64,000 nt of DNA from Pelobacter propionicus DSM 2379 (GCF_000015045.1 NC_008609.1:744001-808000), one strand, 5' to 3'. Shown: positions 1-8,907, counted from the first letter of the stretch. The notes: a model not told the origin generated them from the letters alone. Program-made: numbers and translations.

Positions 1-646
1 CGTCGGCCGCGGTTTCCTCTTCAAACTGAAAGCTCTTTTCGTCGATGGGAACCCAGGGAGAGGCGATCGGTTCCGGTTCCGGCACTGCAAAAGACGTCTG
101 CTCGAGTCCGACCAGGGGGGGCGTTGCCGCCTCTTCGGGAGACGTGGTAAAGGCGTCCCAGATGTTATTGGGGGGAACGATGCTCTCCTCTGCTGAGGCG
201 GGGGAGAAGGGTGCCGTTTCTTGAAGGAGGGATGCCGTCTGCGGCGGTGTCTCAAGTGGTTCGAAGGAACGCAATGCGCTCCGCTCGCACAGTTCGGTGA
301 CCTTGTTGATGATCTGCTGGGATTCAAACGGCTTTGCGATGAAGTCGTCGGCGCCGCATTCCCGCGCCTTTGTCTCGTCGAACGGTTCGAAGGAGCCGGT
401 CAGAAGCAGGATTGGCTTGGCGGCCAGTTCGGGGATCTCGCGGACACGTTGGCATACCTCATAGCCTGACATGCCAGGCATCAGGGCGTCGATCAGCAGG
501 ATGTCGGGAATGACTTCAAGCGCCCTGTCAAGGGCTGCCTTGCCATTGTCCACAACGGTGAGGGCATACTCTTCAGACCCGAAAATGATGCCGATCACCT
601 TCTGGATCGTGATGCTGTCATCTGCAAGGAGAATCTTGGTGCTCAT
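1..646 (-). CDS. Response regulator receiver protein, C-terminus cut off by window edge
   Basis: Reads leftward from ATG at 646-644 with a purine-rich AGGGGAGGGG ribosome site just upstream; the frame stays open to base 2, so about 215 residues are seen and the C-terminus is missing. Residues 1-120 are a CheY-like receiver domain: acidic pair D9/D10, phosphoacceptor D53 in LLIDALMP, T83, and K105 in AKPF. After residue ~125 the sequence changes to a proline-, glutamate- and serine-rich linker (about 90 residues seen) with little predicted structure. The output domain, if any, lies outside the window. It probably receives phosphate from a sensor kinase; partner and output cannot be told from here. 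Confidence 0.85.
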   Translation of the reverse strand, partial: MSTKILLADDSITIQKVIGIIFGSEEYALTVVDNGKAALDRALEVIPDILLIDALMPGMSGYEVCQRVREIPELAAKPILLLTGSFEPFDETKARECGADDFIAKPFESQQIINKVTELCERSALRSFEPLETPPQTASLLQETAPFSPASAEESIVPPNNIWDAFTTSPEEAATPPLVGLEQTSFAVPEPEPIASPWVPIDEKSFQFEEETAAD

Positions 647-735
647 CGGCCCCTCCCCTGATTAATGGCTGCGTAAATGTGATAAACGAGTAAAATACCT
701 AACATACCACCACAGGAGTGTCAAGTTTTCGCTGT

Positions 736-1914
736 TCATCGGCCGGGCTGCCGTACCCCGTTGGCATGCGCGGGTGTGGCATCGTGGAATGCGGCTACGG
801 CGAGCGTGGAGATATCCCCGCGCAGGCGATTGAACAGCCGTATATTCCGGTAGTCAAGGCGTATTGTCAGGACGATCGCGAACAGGTCCCGCTGGGGATC
901 GATCCAGAGCGATGAACCGCTGTAGCCGGTGTGGCCAAAGGACATCTCGGAGAAATAACTCCCCCGGGGGGTTGAATAGGGAGAGGTGATGTCCCAGCCC
1001 AGGCCGCGCACGACCCTGCCGTTACTGTAGAAGTAGGGGGCTGTCATCTGTGCCACGGTGCGCTCTGAGAAAATCCGATGGCCGTCCAGGATGCCACCGC
1101 AGAGTATGAGGCGGGCAAAGCGGGCCATGTCGTATGCCGAGCCGAAAAGTCCCGCATGCCCGGCAACGCCACCCAGGTTGCGCGCATTGGTATCCTGCAC
1201 AACCCCGCTGACGAACTGTTGCGCGTTCGTCAGGGTAGGTGCAACGGAAGTCGACAGCTGGGGCGGTGGGAGGAACATGGTTTCATGGAGGCCCAGCGGA
1301 GCATAGATGTGCTGGACGCAGAAAACGTCCAGGCGCGAGCCGGAAACCCGTTGCACCAGTTCCCCCAGCAGGATGAAGTTGATGTCGGCATAGAGAAAGT
1401 GCTGTCCCGGCTGGCGCCAGGTTTTCTGGGTCGCCACCTCCCTGATGACGGTGGCAATGGGAACCGCGCTGGGGATGGTGATGTCGTGGAGGCCCGATGT
1501 GTGGGTCATCAGGTTGAGGATGGTGATGTCCTCTCGCCCTGACCCTTCGAATTCGGGAAACCAGCGGGTCAACGGGTCCATCAGGGAGATGCGCCCCTCT
1601 TCCAGCAGTTTCATGACCGCCGGCGTGGTGGCCAGCACCTTTGTCAGCGAGGCCAGGTCGAAGAGTGTTGCGTCATCCAGTTGAGCCCTGTTCGCAGTAA
1701 CCGGGATGCGTCCCCGCGCCGTGCTGTGGAGCACGCCGGCGTGGTTGCCGACTACCACCACGCCGCCGGCGATCAGGCCCTGTGATATGGCCTGCTCAAG
1801 GAGGTCGTCGATGGTGGTTGCGTGCCCGGCAAGTGGGAGATCGTCGGAGGCGGAGATGATTAAGGCCCATGAGATGAGGATGATTGTTGTGAAAAAAATG
1901 CATACGGCGCGCAC
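736..1914 (-). CDS. Beta-lactamase-fold serine hydrolase, exported
   Basis: 392 residues. The N-terminus (residues 1-22) is a hydrophobic signal-peptide-like segment, so the protein is probably periplasmic or membrane-anchored. The class C beta-lactamase / penicillin-binding-protein fold is indicated by S89-L-T-K92 (the S-x-x-K nucleophile motif), a YAD tyrosine motif in place of the usual Y-x-N, and an HTG triad near the C-terminus (the KTG box). The Y-S/A-D variant occurs in esterase/amidase-like members of this family, so peptidase, esterase or amidase activity on cell-wall or ester substrates is more likely than true lactamase action. It lies downstream of argJ on the same strand, separated from it by an intrinsic terminator, so it is probably transcribed separately. 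The substrate is unknown. Confidence 0.85.
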   Translation of the reverse strand: MRAVCIFFTTIILISWALIISASDDLPLAGHATTIDDLLEQAISQGLIAGGVVVVGNHAGVLHSTARGRIPVTANRAQLDDATLFDLASLTKVLATTPAVMKLLEEGRISLMDPLTRWFPEFEGSGREDITILNLMTHTSGLHDITIPSAVPIATVIREVATQKTWRQPGQHFLYADINFILLGELVQRVSGSRLDVFCVQHIYAPLGLHETMFLPPPQLSTSVAPTLTNAQQFVSGVVQDTNARNLGGVAGHAGLFGSAYDMARFARLILCGGILDGHRIFSERTVAQMTAPYFYSNGRVVRGLGWDITSPYSTPRGSYFSEMSFGHTGYSGSSLWIDPQRDLFAIVLTIRLDYRNIRLFNRLRGDISTLAVAAFHDATPAHANGVRQPGR

Positions 1915-1943
1915 GGCTGGCCTCCGCGGCTGTTCAAAGGACG

Positions 1944-1972
1944 TTAAAAAAGCCCCCTCGAGAGGGAGCTTC
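1944..1972 (-). terminator. Rho-independent terminator after argJ
   Basis: On the minus strand AGCTCCCTC and GAGGGGGCT pair across a 2-3 nt loop and are followed by a run of six T. It sits 30 bases past the argJ stop codon, before the serine hydrolase gene. Confidence 0.75.
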
Positions 1973-2001
1973 TGAAGGAGATGAGACTCTCTACGGCAGG
2001 G

Positions 2002-3183
2002 TCAGGTGCGATAATCCGCGTTGATGCTGACATAATCGTGGGAAAGATCAGACGTGTAGACCGTGGCGCTGCCGTTGCCCAGGCCCAGGTCAACGCTGAC
2101 GGTGAACTCTCGCTTCCTGAGTACCTCGGTGCCGCGCTGCTCGGCATCCCCGCCAGCGAAGATGCCGTTGCGTGCCATGAGGACGCCATCGAAGCTGAGT
2201 GAGAGCAGCGACTGATCCACCTCGGCGCCGGAGTAGCCGACAGCCGCAAAGATGCGTCCCCAGTTGGCATCCTGGCCGTAGAATGCGGTTTTTACCAGGC
2301 AGGAATTGGCAATGGCCCGGGCCGCCAGTCTGGCGTCGTCGTCGCCGCGGGCACCGCTGACGCGCACCTCCACGAACTTGGTGGCGCCCTCGCCGTCCCT
2401 GGCGATCTGCTTCGCCAGGGAGAGGAGCACGTCGTTGAGAAGTGCCTCGAAGGCGTCTCCCTCCGCTGTTCCCTCCCTGATGAGGTCGTTGTCCGCCATG
2501 CCGTTGGCCATGAGCAGACAGGTGTCGTTGGTGGACATGTCGCCGTCAACGGTGATGGCGTTGAAGGATTGGGCCACCGCTTTCCGGAAGGCCCTTTCCT
2601 GGAAGGCCGGTTCTACGGCTGCATCGCTGATGATATAGGACAGCATGGTGGCCATGTTGGGCATGATCATACCGGAACCCTTGGCAATACCGGCCACCGT
2701 GTAGCTTGTGCCACGGACCTCTGCTTCGCGGGCCTCCATCTTGGGGAAGGTGTCGGTGGTCATGATTGCCTGGGCAACGTCATCCAGCGTGCCGCTAGAG
2801 AGCCCTTCGATGAGGGGAGGGATCGCGTCCCGGATGCGTTTCATCGGCATGGGTACCCCGATGACGCCGGTGGACGAGACCTGGACCGCCTGGTCGGAGA
2901 TGCCCAGGCCCTGGGCGACCAGGTTGGCTGTCTCGCGAGCCACGATCATTCCCGCATCACCGGTGCAGGCATTGGCGTTGCCGCTGTTGACAACCACCGC
3001 CTGGGCGCTGCCGCCTTTGATATGCTCCATGGAGAGCAGCACCGGCGCGGCCTTGACGGCATTGACGGTGAAAACGGCGCAGGCGCTGGCGGGAACTTCG
3101 GAGAAGATCAGGGCCAGATCCTTGCGCCCCGGCTTTTTGATGGCGGCTTCAACGGCCGAGAAGCGGAAACCTTTGATATCCAT
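2002..3183 (-). CDS. argJ: Bifunctional glutamate N-acetyltransferase / amino-acid acetyltransferase ArgJ
   Basis: ArgJ moves the acetyl group from N-acetylornithine to glutamate, recycling it in arginine synthesis; bifunctional forms also use acetyl-CoA. About 393 residues from the ATG at 3183 (MDIKGFRFSAVEA), which matches the family N-terminus and has GGGA nine bases upstream; an in-frame ATG at 3198 would add five residues but lacks a ribosome site. Visible marks are the STGVIGVPMP oxyanion-hole loop and the KGSGMIMPNMATML motif, where self-cleavage between Ala and the nucleophilic Thr (Thr179 from this start) makes the alpha and beta chains. Length is normal. No other arg gene is adjacent, so the pathway genes are dispersed. 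Mono- versus bifunctional status cannot be read from sequence alone. Confidence 0.95.
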   Translation of the reverse strand: MDIKGFRFSAVEAAIKKPGRKDLALIFSEVPASACAVFTVNAVKAAPVLLSMEHIKGGSAQAVVVNSGNANACTGDAGMIVARETANLVAQGLGISDQAVQVSSTGVIGVPMPMKRIRDAIPPLIEGLSSGTLDDVAQAIMTTDTFPKMEAREAEVRGTSYTVAGIAKGSGMIMPNMATMLSYIISDAAVEPAFQERAFRKAVAQSFNAITVDGDMSTNDTCLLMANGMADNDLIREGTAEGDAFEALLNDVLLSLAKQIARDGEGATKFVEVRVSGARGDDDARLAARAIANSCLVKTAFYGQDANWGRIFAAVGYSGAEVDQSLLSLSFDGVLMARNGIFAGGDAEQRGTEVLRKREFTVSVDLGLGNGSATVYTSDLSHDYVSINADYRT

Positions 3184-3554
3184 GGATGCACATCCCATAT
3201 GTGTATTCTAAAACCGGCGGAGCTGAGTCAAACGCTCGCCTGAGCAGAACATTACTCCAAAACTTCGGCCGGTAGCAAGCCTATTTGACGCTGCGCTGCG
3301 TCTATCCGGCGTCTTCGCCCTCTTCCTGGCTCTCTCCCTGACGTGGTATTCACGTTTCATGCGCATGCATTTTCCCCCTGGATTGTTACAATAGGGCAGT
3401 CGTTCCGCTTGCATGGTCGCACCGGTGGCATCCTGCGGAGAGGTCCGGAAGAATATAATTGCTTTTGCTTTATAAATGTCAAATTATGGCATGCACATGG
3501 AAGTGTTTTGCATGCTGTTTTGAAGAGGCTTTTTCTGGTTATGCGGAGATTCTG
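3184..3554. other. Intergenic region between argJ and a hybrid kinase
   Basis: About 370 bases between divergent genes, so it must hold two promoters, none of which I can place with confidence. The only regular structure I see is a pair of GCATGC palindromes at 3489-3494 and 3510-3515, 21 bases apart centre to centre, 40-65 bases before the kinase start codon. Short open frames here lack ribosome sites and are not called. Confidence 0.5.
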
Positions 3555-6227
3555 ATGAAGATACCATCCCGATATAACGGGCTCCTGGAGAGAATTCGCA
3601 TCGTCGCCATCTACGCCCTGTTCGGTTCCCTCTGGATCTACCTCTCCGATACGGTTGTGGGATGGCTGATACATGATCCCCTCGTCATCACCCGCCTCTC
3701 CGTTTACAAGGGGATTCTGTTCATCGCTCTCACCTCAGGCCTGCTCTACTTCCTGATCGCGCGCTATCTCTCGCGCATGGCGGAGTACAACCGGGAACTG
3801 GTGAAGAGCGAAGAGCGCTTCGTCTCCATCTTCAACAACATGTCGGACGCGATCTTCATTCATGACGCAGGTAGCGGCGCCATTGTGGATGCCAATGAAT
3901 CGGTGTTCAGGATGTTCGGCTATGATCGCGACGAAATGGTCCGGCTTCAGGTCGGTGACATCAGCCAGGGGGAGGCGCCCTATTCCCAGACCGACGCGTT
4001 GCAATGGCTCCGCCGTGCCGCCGATGACGCGTCGCCGCTCACATTCGAGTGGCGCTGCAGGAGAAAGGACGGGAGCCTGTTCTGGGTAGAGTGCACCATG
4101 CGCAAGGCGCTGATCGGGGGGGGGGAGTTCATCATCGTTGCGGTGCGCGACATCAGCGAACGGAGAGATGTTGCCGAAGCGTTGCGGCGATCGGAGTACA
4201 CCAACACAACTTTCAACAGGATATCCAGAATCTTTCTCACCAGCCTCGATGACGAGGATATGTTCGATTCCGTGCTCAAGGTTGTCCTTGACGTCATGGC
4301 CAGCCCCTACGGTATTTTCGGTTACATTGACGAAAACGGTTCCATGGTCTGTCCCTCGATGACCAAGGAGATCTGGAGCGAGTGTCAGATGAACCACAAG
4401 AGCACTGTCTTTCCCGAATTATCCTGGGGTGACAGCATCTGGGGTGCAAGCCTGAGGGACGGCGAGTCGCGCCGCGTGAACCAACCGTTCACGGTACCGG
4501 AGGGGCATGTCCCCATCCAGCGCTGTCTCTGTGTGCCGCTGGTGTACCAGGGGAACGCCATTGGCCTGTTTATCGTGGCCAACAAATCCACCGACTATAC
4601 CGACGAGGAGCTGCGGGCGCTGCAATCCATAGCCGAACATGCCGCGCCGGTGCTCTACGCCAGGCTCCAGCAGCAGAAGGCAACCAGGGCCTTGGTGGAG
4701 AGCGAAAACCGGCTGCGGGTGATCTTTGAAGCCAGCCCGGCCGGGATCATCATGACATCCCCCTCCGGCGCGATCAGCTTTGCCAACCAGCGTATGGCCG
4801 AGCTGTTCGGCTACTCCCTGGGGGAACTGGTTGGAACCTCCTACCTATCCCACGTACACTCTGAGCAGTGCGAGGCCGCAGAGCATGAGATTCAGCGTCT
4901 TGTCAGCGGAGGGATCGGTTCCACCAACACCGAGCGGCACTACATCCGTGCGGATGGGAGCGATTTCTGGGGACATGTCAGCAGTCGCCGCTATGAGGAT
5001 ACGGATGGTGTTCTGGTTTCCATCGTAGCGATCGTTGCCGATATGACCGAACTGAAACAGGCCGAGGAACAGCGCCGCAAGCTGGAGCAGCAGATGCTCC
5101 ACGTGCAGAAGCTGGAGAGCCTTGGGGTTCTGGCGGGCGGCATCGCCCATGATTTCAATAATATACTGCTGGCCATAACCGGGAATGCCAGCCTGGCCTT
5201 GATGCGTCTCAGCCCGGACTCTCCGGCGGTGCATCACCTGCGGCAGATCGAGAAAGCGGCCGACAAGGCGGCCGACCTGGCCCGCCAGATGCTGGCGTAC
5301 TCGGGCAAGGGGCGTTTTGTCGTCGAGGCCCTGAACCTGAACCAGGTGGTGGAGGAGATGACCAGCATGCTGCACGTCTCCATCTCCAAGCGGGCCACCC
5401 TCCGCTATCACCTGGCCCCGGAGCTGCCCGCCATCGAGGCCGATGCGACCCAGATCCGGCAGGTTGTCATGAATCTGGCCATCAATGCCTCCGAGGCCAT
5501 CGGCGACAGGGATGGCGTCATCTCCATAGCCACCGGCAGCATGGAATGCGACCAGAGGTACCTGCGCGAGACCTGGCTGGACCAGAGTCTGAGCGAGGGA
5601 TTCTACGTCTATCTGGAAGTGGCGGATACCGGCTGCGGCATGAGCCGTGAGACCATGGAGCGGATTTTCGACCCCTTTTTTACCACCAAGTTTACCGGCC
5701 GCGGCCTGGGCATGGCCGCCATCCTCGGTATTGTCCGCGGCCACCACGGGGCTATCAAGATCTACAGCGAGCCGGGCAGGGGGAGCTCCTTCAAGATCCT
5801 GCTCCCGGCCAGCCAGCGCCCCGTGGAGCGACTCCACGAACCGCTTGCCCCTGCCCATTGGCGGGGAGATGGCCTTGTGCTGCTGGTGGACGACGAGGAG
5901 ATCATTCGCACCATCGGCACGGACATGCTCACGGAACTGGGATTTGATGTTGTGACCGCCCAGGATGGCCGCGAGGCGGTGGAACTGTTTCGCCGAGACC
6001 CGGGCGGGATCACCTTTGTCGTACTGGACCTGACCATGCCGCACATGAGCGGTGAGGAGACCTTTCGCGAGATGCGCCGCATCGATCCGGCGGTCAAGGT
6101 GATCATGTCCAGCGGCTATAACGAATATGAGGTCACCCAGAAGTTCGTGGGCAAGGGGTTGGCCGGTTTCATTCAGAAACCGTACTCGCTGTCCATCCTG
6201 ACGGACGTGATCCGCAACATCCTCTGA
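3555..6227 (+). CDS. Membrane-bound hybrid sensor histidine kinase (PAS-GAF-PAS-HisKA-HATPase-REC)
   Basis: 890 residues from ATG 3555, chosen because GGAG lies six bases upstream; longer in-frame starts have no ribosome site. Order: two N-terminal membrane helices (about 16-40 and 55-74) with almost no periplasmic loop, PAS with PAC (about 90-215), GAF (about 220-375), second PAS (about 385-505), HisKA with phosphoacceptor H532 in GGIAHDFNN, HATPase_c with N, G1 (DTGCGM) and G2 (GRGLGM) boxes, and a C-terminal receiver with phosphoacceptor D825 in VLDLTMP. With so little outside the membrane, sensing is probably cytoplasmic through the PAS and GAF domains. The GNAT-ATPase fusion starts 65 bases downstream on the same strand and may be co-transcribed. 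No DNA-binding response regulator is adjacent, so the output is unknown. Confidence 0.93.
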   Translation: MKIPSRYNGLLERIRIVAIYALFGSLWIYLSDTVVGWLIHDPLVITRLSVYKGILFIALTSGLLYFLIARYLSRMAEYNRELVKSEERFVSIFNNMSDAIFIHDAGSGAIVDANESVFRMFGYDRDEMVRLQVGDISQGEAPYSQTDALQWLRRAADDASPLTFEWRCRRKDGSLFWVECTMRKALIGGGEFIIVAVRDISERRDVAEALRRSEYTNTTFNRISRIFLTSLDDEDMFDSVLKVVLDVMASPYGIFGYIDENGSMVCPSMTKEIWSECQMNHKSTVFPELSWGDSIWGASLRDGESRRVNQPFTVPEGHVPIQRCLCVPLVYQGNAIGLFIVANKSTDYTDEELRALQSIAEHAAPVLYARLQQQKATRALVESENRLRVIFEASPAGIIMTSPSGAISFANQRMAELFGYSLGELVGTSYLSHVHSEQCEAAEHEIQRLVSGGIGSTNTERHYIRADGSDFWGHVSSRRYEDTDGVLVSIVAIVADMTELKQAEEQRRKLEQQMLHVQKLESLGVLAGGIAHDFNNILLAITGNASLALMRLSPDSPAVHHLRQIEKAADKAADLARQMLAYSGKGRFVVEALNLNQVVEEMTSMLHVSISKRATLRYHLAPELPAIEADATQIRQVVMNLAINASEAIGDRDGVISIATGSMECDQRYLRETWLDQSLSEGFYVYLEVADTGCGMSRETMERIFDPFFTTKFTGRGLGMAAILGIVRGHHGAIKIYSEPGRGSSFKILLPASQRPVERLHEPLAPAHWRGDGLVLLVDDEEIIRTIGTDMLTELGFDVVTAQDGREAVELFRRDPGGITFVVLDLTMPHMSGEETFREMRRIDPAVKVIMSSGYNEYEVTQKFVGKGLAGFIQKPYSLSILTDVIRNIL

Positions 6228-6292
6228 AATCACGGAAGAGCGAGCAGGCAGTCGGACGCAGCCGATCCGGCGACAGGGGGCAAAGGCAGACT

Positions 6293-8269
6293 ATGCGGTG
6301 GCAGAACAGCAATTTTCCCTACATCAGGAGCTTGAACCAGGAGTATGAGAAGGCGATACGTCAGAGCACGCTCCTGAATATCGACTCCCTGGTGATCCCC
6401 TCCCCCTATATCCTGGACAGGACCATCGATATCGACTACGAACACAGCCTGGTCTGGGATGAGGAGGGGGAACTGCTTGGCTACCTGCTGGTCTACGCCA
6501 CCCCCGACAGCAGGAAGCTCCATATCTACGAACAGGTGACCAGCCCTTTCGGCAGGGGAAAGGGGATCGGTTCGGCCTTCCTGGAATACCTGGCCAACAG
6601 TGTTGACGAAGATGCCCGCATCTACCTGTTCGTCTGGGAGAAACTGATCAGCTCCATCGAGTTCTTCCAGAGCAAGGGGCTGGTGATCGAGGAACTGATA
6701 GTCTACCGCAAGATGCGTTTCCACCGCATGTCCGCCACTGCCGGGACGATCCGGGAAGCCATCGCGCTGACCAAGAACAAGGACTACTCCGTCGTGGAGG
6801 AACTGGGCAAGGTGCGCCATGACGCCAAGAAGTCCCTGAAGGTGCTCTTCGACATGGCCTCCATGCTCTCGGTGGACAACTTCAACAAGGTCACCGAGGA
6901 CATAAACCGGGAAACCACCGCGCTGGTGAACACCCTCAATACCTATGAGGACAAGATCAGGGTTTCCCACAAGGTTTCCATCAAGGAGCTGATCATCGAG
7001 CGGGTGATTCCCTTTGTCGAGGCGGCCAGTTTTCCCTGCCAGATTCGCCTGAACCTGGAATCCAGAATCTCCGCCGTCATGGGCAATTACATGAATTACA
7101 GCCGTGCCCTGATCAACCTCGTTTCCAACTCCCTGGACGCCATCAGGGTCTCCGGCAGGCGGGGGATCATCGAGTTCACCCTGCGGGAACAGGACGACGC
7201 GGTGCTCCTGATCATCCAGGATAACGGGGTCGGCATCGAGCGGGAAAAACTGAAAAAGGGGAGCGACATGCTCCCGCTGTTCGTGGGGAAAACCACCAAG
7301 CAGGGGACGGTGGGCGAGGGGCTCGGCACACGGCAGATCTTTTCCACCTTCGGTCCCGACAGCATCCATGTGGAGAGCAAGGTGCAGGAGTTCACCCGCT
7401 GGACCATCGCCCTGAAAAAGAACAACCAGAAGGATGCTGCGCTTTTGACCAGCCTGGGGTCGCGTTACGTCAGGTTCATCAAAACCACCCAGAGTATCGG
7501 TGTTACCCGGGAGAGCGGCAGGCCGGAGATTTCCCGCTTCATCTGGCAGCTCAGGCAGATGGAGCTGTTCAGCTACAAGCTGCTGTACCAGTTCAGCAGG
7601 TACAACAATGTGCGCGACATTTTCCAGAACATCCTGCTGTACCGCTACGGGGGGAGGAGTTTCGAGCAGTTCAAGGCCGAGCTGCGTCAATGCCGCATCG
7701 ATGACGAGGTAATCAGATCCTGGCTGATGGGGATGATGAGGCGTATTAGCCGGAACGAGACCTGGATCATGCAGAACCTCTCCTTTGACGAGTACAAGGA
7801 CGAACTGCTGCAGAGCTACGGCCAGGCCATCGACCGCACCATGATCTTTACCATGGATCCGGATAACGGGAGGTTTTTTGCCACCGACCGGCGTTTTGCC
7901 GAGCATCTTGATTTCGTTCCCTACCTTGGCCGCGGCCGCGATCAGCTGCTGAGGGGAGAGTTCAGTGGCGACTTCAAGAACCTCACCAGTCCGGTGGTCA
8001 TGGGAGTCTGGAGCGTGAAGGACCTGCGCGACCTGCATGACAAGTTGAGGCTGATCCGGAAGGGGGTGGCGCGGTTGCGGGAGATGGGACTTTCCGGGGA
8101 GAAGCGGCTCTCGTTCTATACCACCACCTACAACTCCATTGGCCGCGACGTTGACATCTTCAGGACCCTCTCCCTCCATGACATGCTGACCATGGAGGAT
8201 GGGGCGCTGGACTGTTTGACCAGGGAGGTCGACAACGAGATGAACGAGATGGTCTTCGCGGCCGGGTAG
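6293..8269 (+). CDS. GNAT acetyltransferase-like domain fused to a histidine-kinase-type ATPase and an unassigned C-terminal domain
   Basis: 658 residues; ATG 6293 has AAAGG about seven bases upstream. Residues ~50-150 read as a GNAT fold, with the acetyl-CoA loop GRGKGIG at 87-93. Residues ~165-375 read as a dimerisation helix plus GHKL ATPase: H176 in VRHDAKK as an H-box candidate, an N box at N275-LVSN-SLDAI, a G1 box DNGVGIE at 310-316, an F-box-like PLFVGKTTK at 328-336 and a G2 box GEGLGT at 341-346. Residues ~380-658 are rich in charged and aromatic residues, have no membrane segment, and match no family I know. It follows the hybrid kinase closely and is followed by a hairpin at 8305-8328. 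Whether it phosphorylates, acetylates, or only binds nucleotide and CoA is unknown. Domain calls are by motif only. Confidence 0.75.
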   Translation: MRWQNSNFPYIRSLNQEYEKAIRQSTLLNIDSLVIPSPYILDRTIDIDYEHSLVWDEEGELLGYLLVYATPDSRKLHIYEQVTSPFGRGKGIGSAFLEYLANSVDEDARIYLFVWEKLISSIEFFQSKGLVIEELIVYRKMRFHRMSATAGTIREAIALTKNKDYSVVEELGKVRHDAKKSLKVLFDMASMLSVDNFNKVTEDINRETTALVNTLNTYEDKIRVSHKVSIKELIIERVIPFVEAASFPCQIRLNLESRISAVMGNYMNYSRALINLVSNSLDAIRVSGRRGIIEFTLREQDDAVLLIIQDNGVGIEREKLKKGSDMLPLFVGKTTKQGTVGEGLGTRQIFSTFGPDSIHVESKVQEFTRWTIALKKNNQKDAALLTSLGSRYVRFIKTTQSIGVTRESGRPEISRFIWQLRQMELFSYKLLYQFSRYNNVRDIFQNILLYRYGGRSFEQFKAELRQCRIDDEVIRSWLMGMMRRISRNETWIMQNLSFDEYKDELLQSYGQAIDRTMIFTMDPDNGRFFATDRRFAEHLDFVPYLGRGRDQLLRGEFSGDFKNLTSPVVMGVWSVKDLRDLHDKLRLIRKGVARLREMGLSGEKRLSFYTTTYNSIGRDVDIFRTLSLHDMLTMEDGALDCLTREVDNEMNEMVFAAG

Positions 8270-8304
8270 GAGCGTCGCTGTCGACGGAGGTTGCGGCCGG
8301 CCGC

Positions 8305-8328
8305 ACCTGTGCTACTGTTAGCACAGGT
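8305..8328. terminator. Perfect 10-bp inverted repeat: terminator or operator before dodecin
   Basis: ACCTGTGCTA and TAGCACAGGT pair perfectly across a 4-base loop. It lies 36 bases past the GNAT-ATPase stop and 31 before the dodecin start. The following bases (TAAACTATTTTC) are only loosely T-rich, so it may end the upstream transcript or serve as a binding site near the dodecin promoter. Confidence 0.5.
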
Positions 8329-8359
8329 TAAACTATTTTCGGTACGAGAGGAGACCACC

Positions 8360-8581
8360 ATGTACGGTGCGGACAGGATTTACAAGAAAGTCGAGATTAT
8401 CGGCGTTTCCAAGATCAGTATCGAGGCCGCCATTGAAACGGCCGTGACCAAGGCGCGTGCCTCCTTGGACAAACTCTCATGGTTCGAGGTGCAGGATATC
8501 AGGGGCCATATCGGTGATGATGGCAAGGTCTCCGAATACCAGGTGGTGCTCAAGGTCGCCTTTCAGTTGAAGGGAGAATGA
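8360..8581 (+). CDS. Dodecin, flavin-binding protein
   Basis: 73 residues from ATG 8360 with a GAGAGGAG ribosome site. Dodecins are small dodecameric cytoplasmic proteins that sequester FMN, riboflavin or related flavins between paired tryptophans and protect the cell from free flavin. The start YKKVEIIGVS, the flavin-stacking tryptophan W41 in LSWFEV, the following QDIRGHI strand and the closing YQVVLKVAFQL strand are typical, as is the length. A coiled-coil gene starts 38 bases after its stop and may share the transcript. Two flavodoxin-fold reductases lie within 11 kb, but nothing ties them to it directly. Confidence 0.93.
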   Translation: MYGADRIYKKVEIIGVSKISIEAAIETAVTKARASLDKLSWFEVQDIRGHIGDDGKVSEYQVVLKVAFQLKGE

Positions 8582-8619
8582 CGGGAAGCGATCCCCCGCA
8601 AGCGGGGAAGGAGAAAACG

Positions 8620-8907
8620 ATGGACAGGAAAGAAGCATATCGGGAAAAGCTGGATGCCCAACTCAAGGAGCTGAAGGCGAAGATTGATCAGCTGGAGAAC
8701 CGGGTCTCCTCGCTTTCCGCCGATGCAAAGGCCGAGCTGGTCAAGGATATCCACGATCTGCGCAAAAGGAAGATGATCGTGAGGGAAAAGTGGAATGAAC
8801 TGCAGAAAGCAGGCGGGGAGGCATGGGATGCCATGAGGGAGGGGGTGGAAAAGGCCACCGCCGAACTGAAGGAGTCCCTGGAGAAGGTCATCTCACGCTT
8901 CAAGTAG
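8620..8907 (+). CDS. Small charged coiled-coil protein (sll1863-like stress protein family, tentative)
   Basis: 95 residues from ATG 8620, selected because AAGGAG lies six bases upstream; an upstream in-frame ATG at 8578 overlaps the dodecin stop and has no such site. The protein is almost wholly helical and charged, with heptad-like spacing, no cysteine, no signal peptide and no membrane segment: KLDAQLKELKAKIDQLE, then a second helix ending in ESLEKVISRFK. It resembles short coiled-coil proteins annotated as a stress-response family, but that is recall of general pattern, not a search result. It probably shares a transcript with dodecin. Confidence 0.7.
   Translation: MDRKEAYREKLDAQLKELKAKIDQLENRVSSLSADAKAELVKDIHDLRKRKMIVREKWNELQKAGGEAWDAMREGVEKATAELKESLEKVISRFK

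Noticed and set aside
6230-8179. 649-codon open frame on the minus strand over the GNAT-ATPase gene
   Set aside because: No motif, no ribosome site, and high-GC third-position bias explains it as the shadow of the plus-strand gene.
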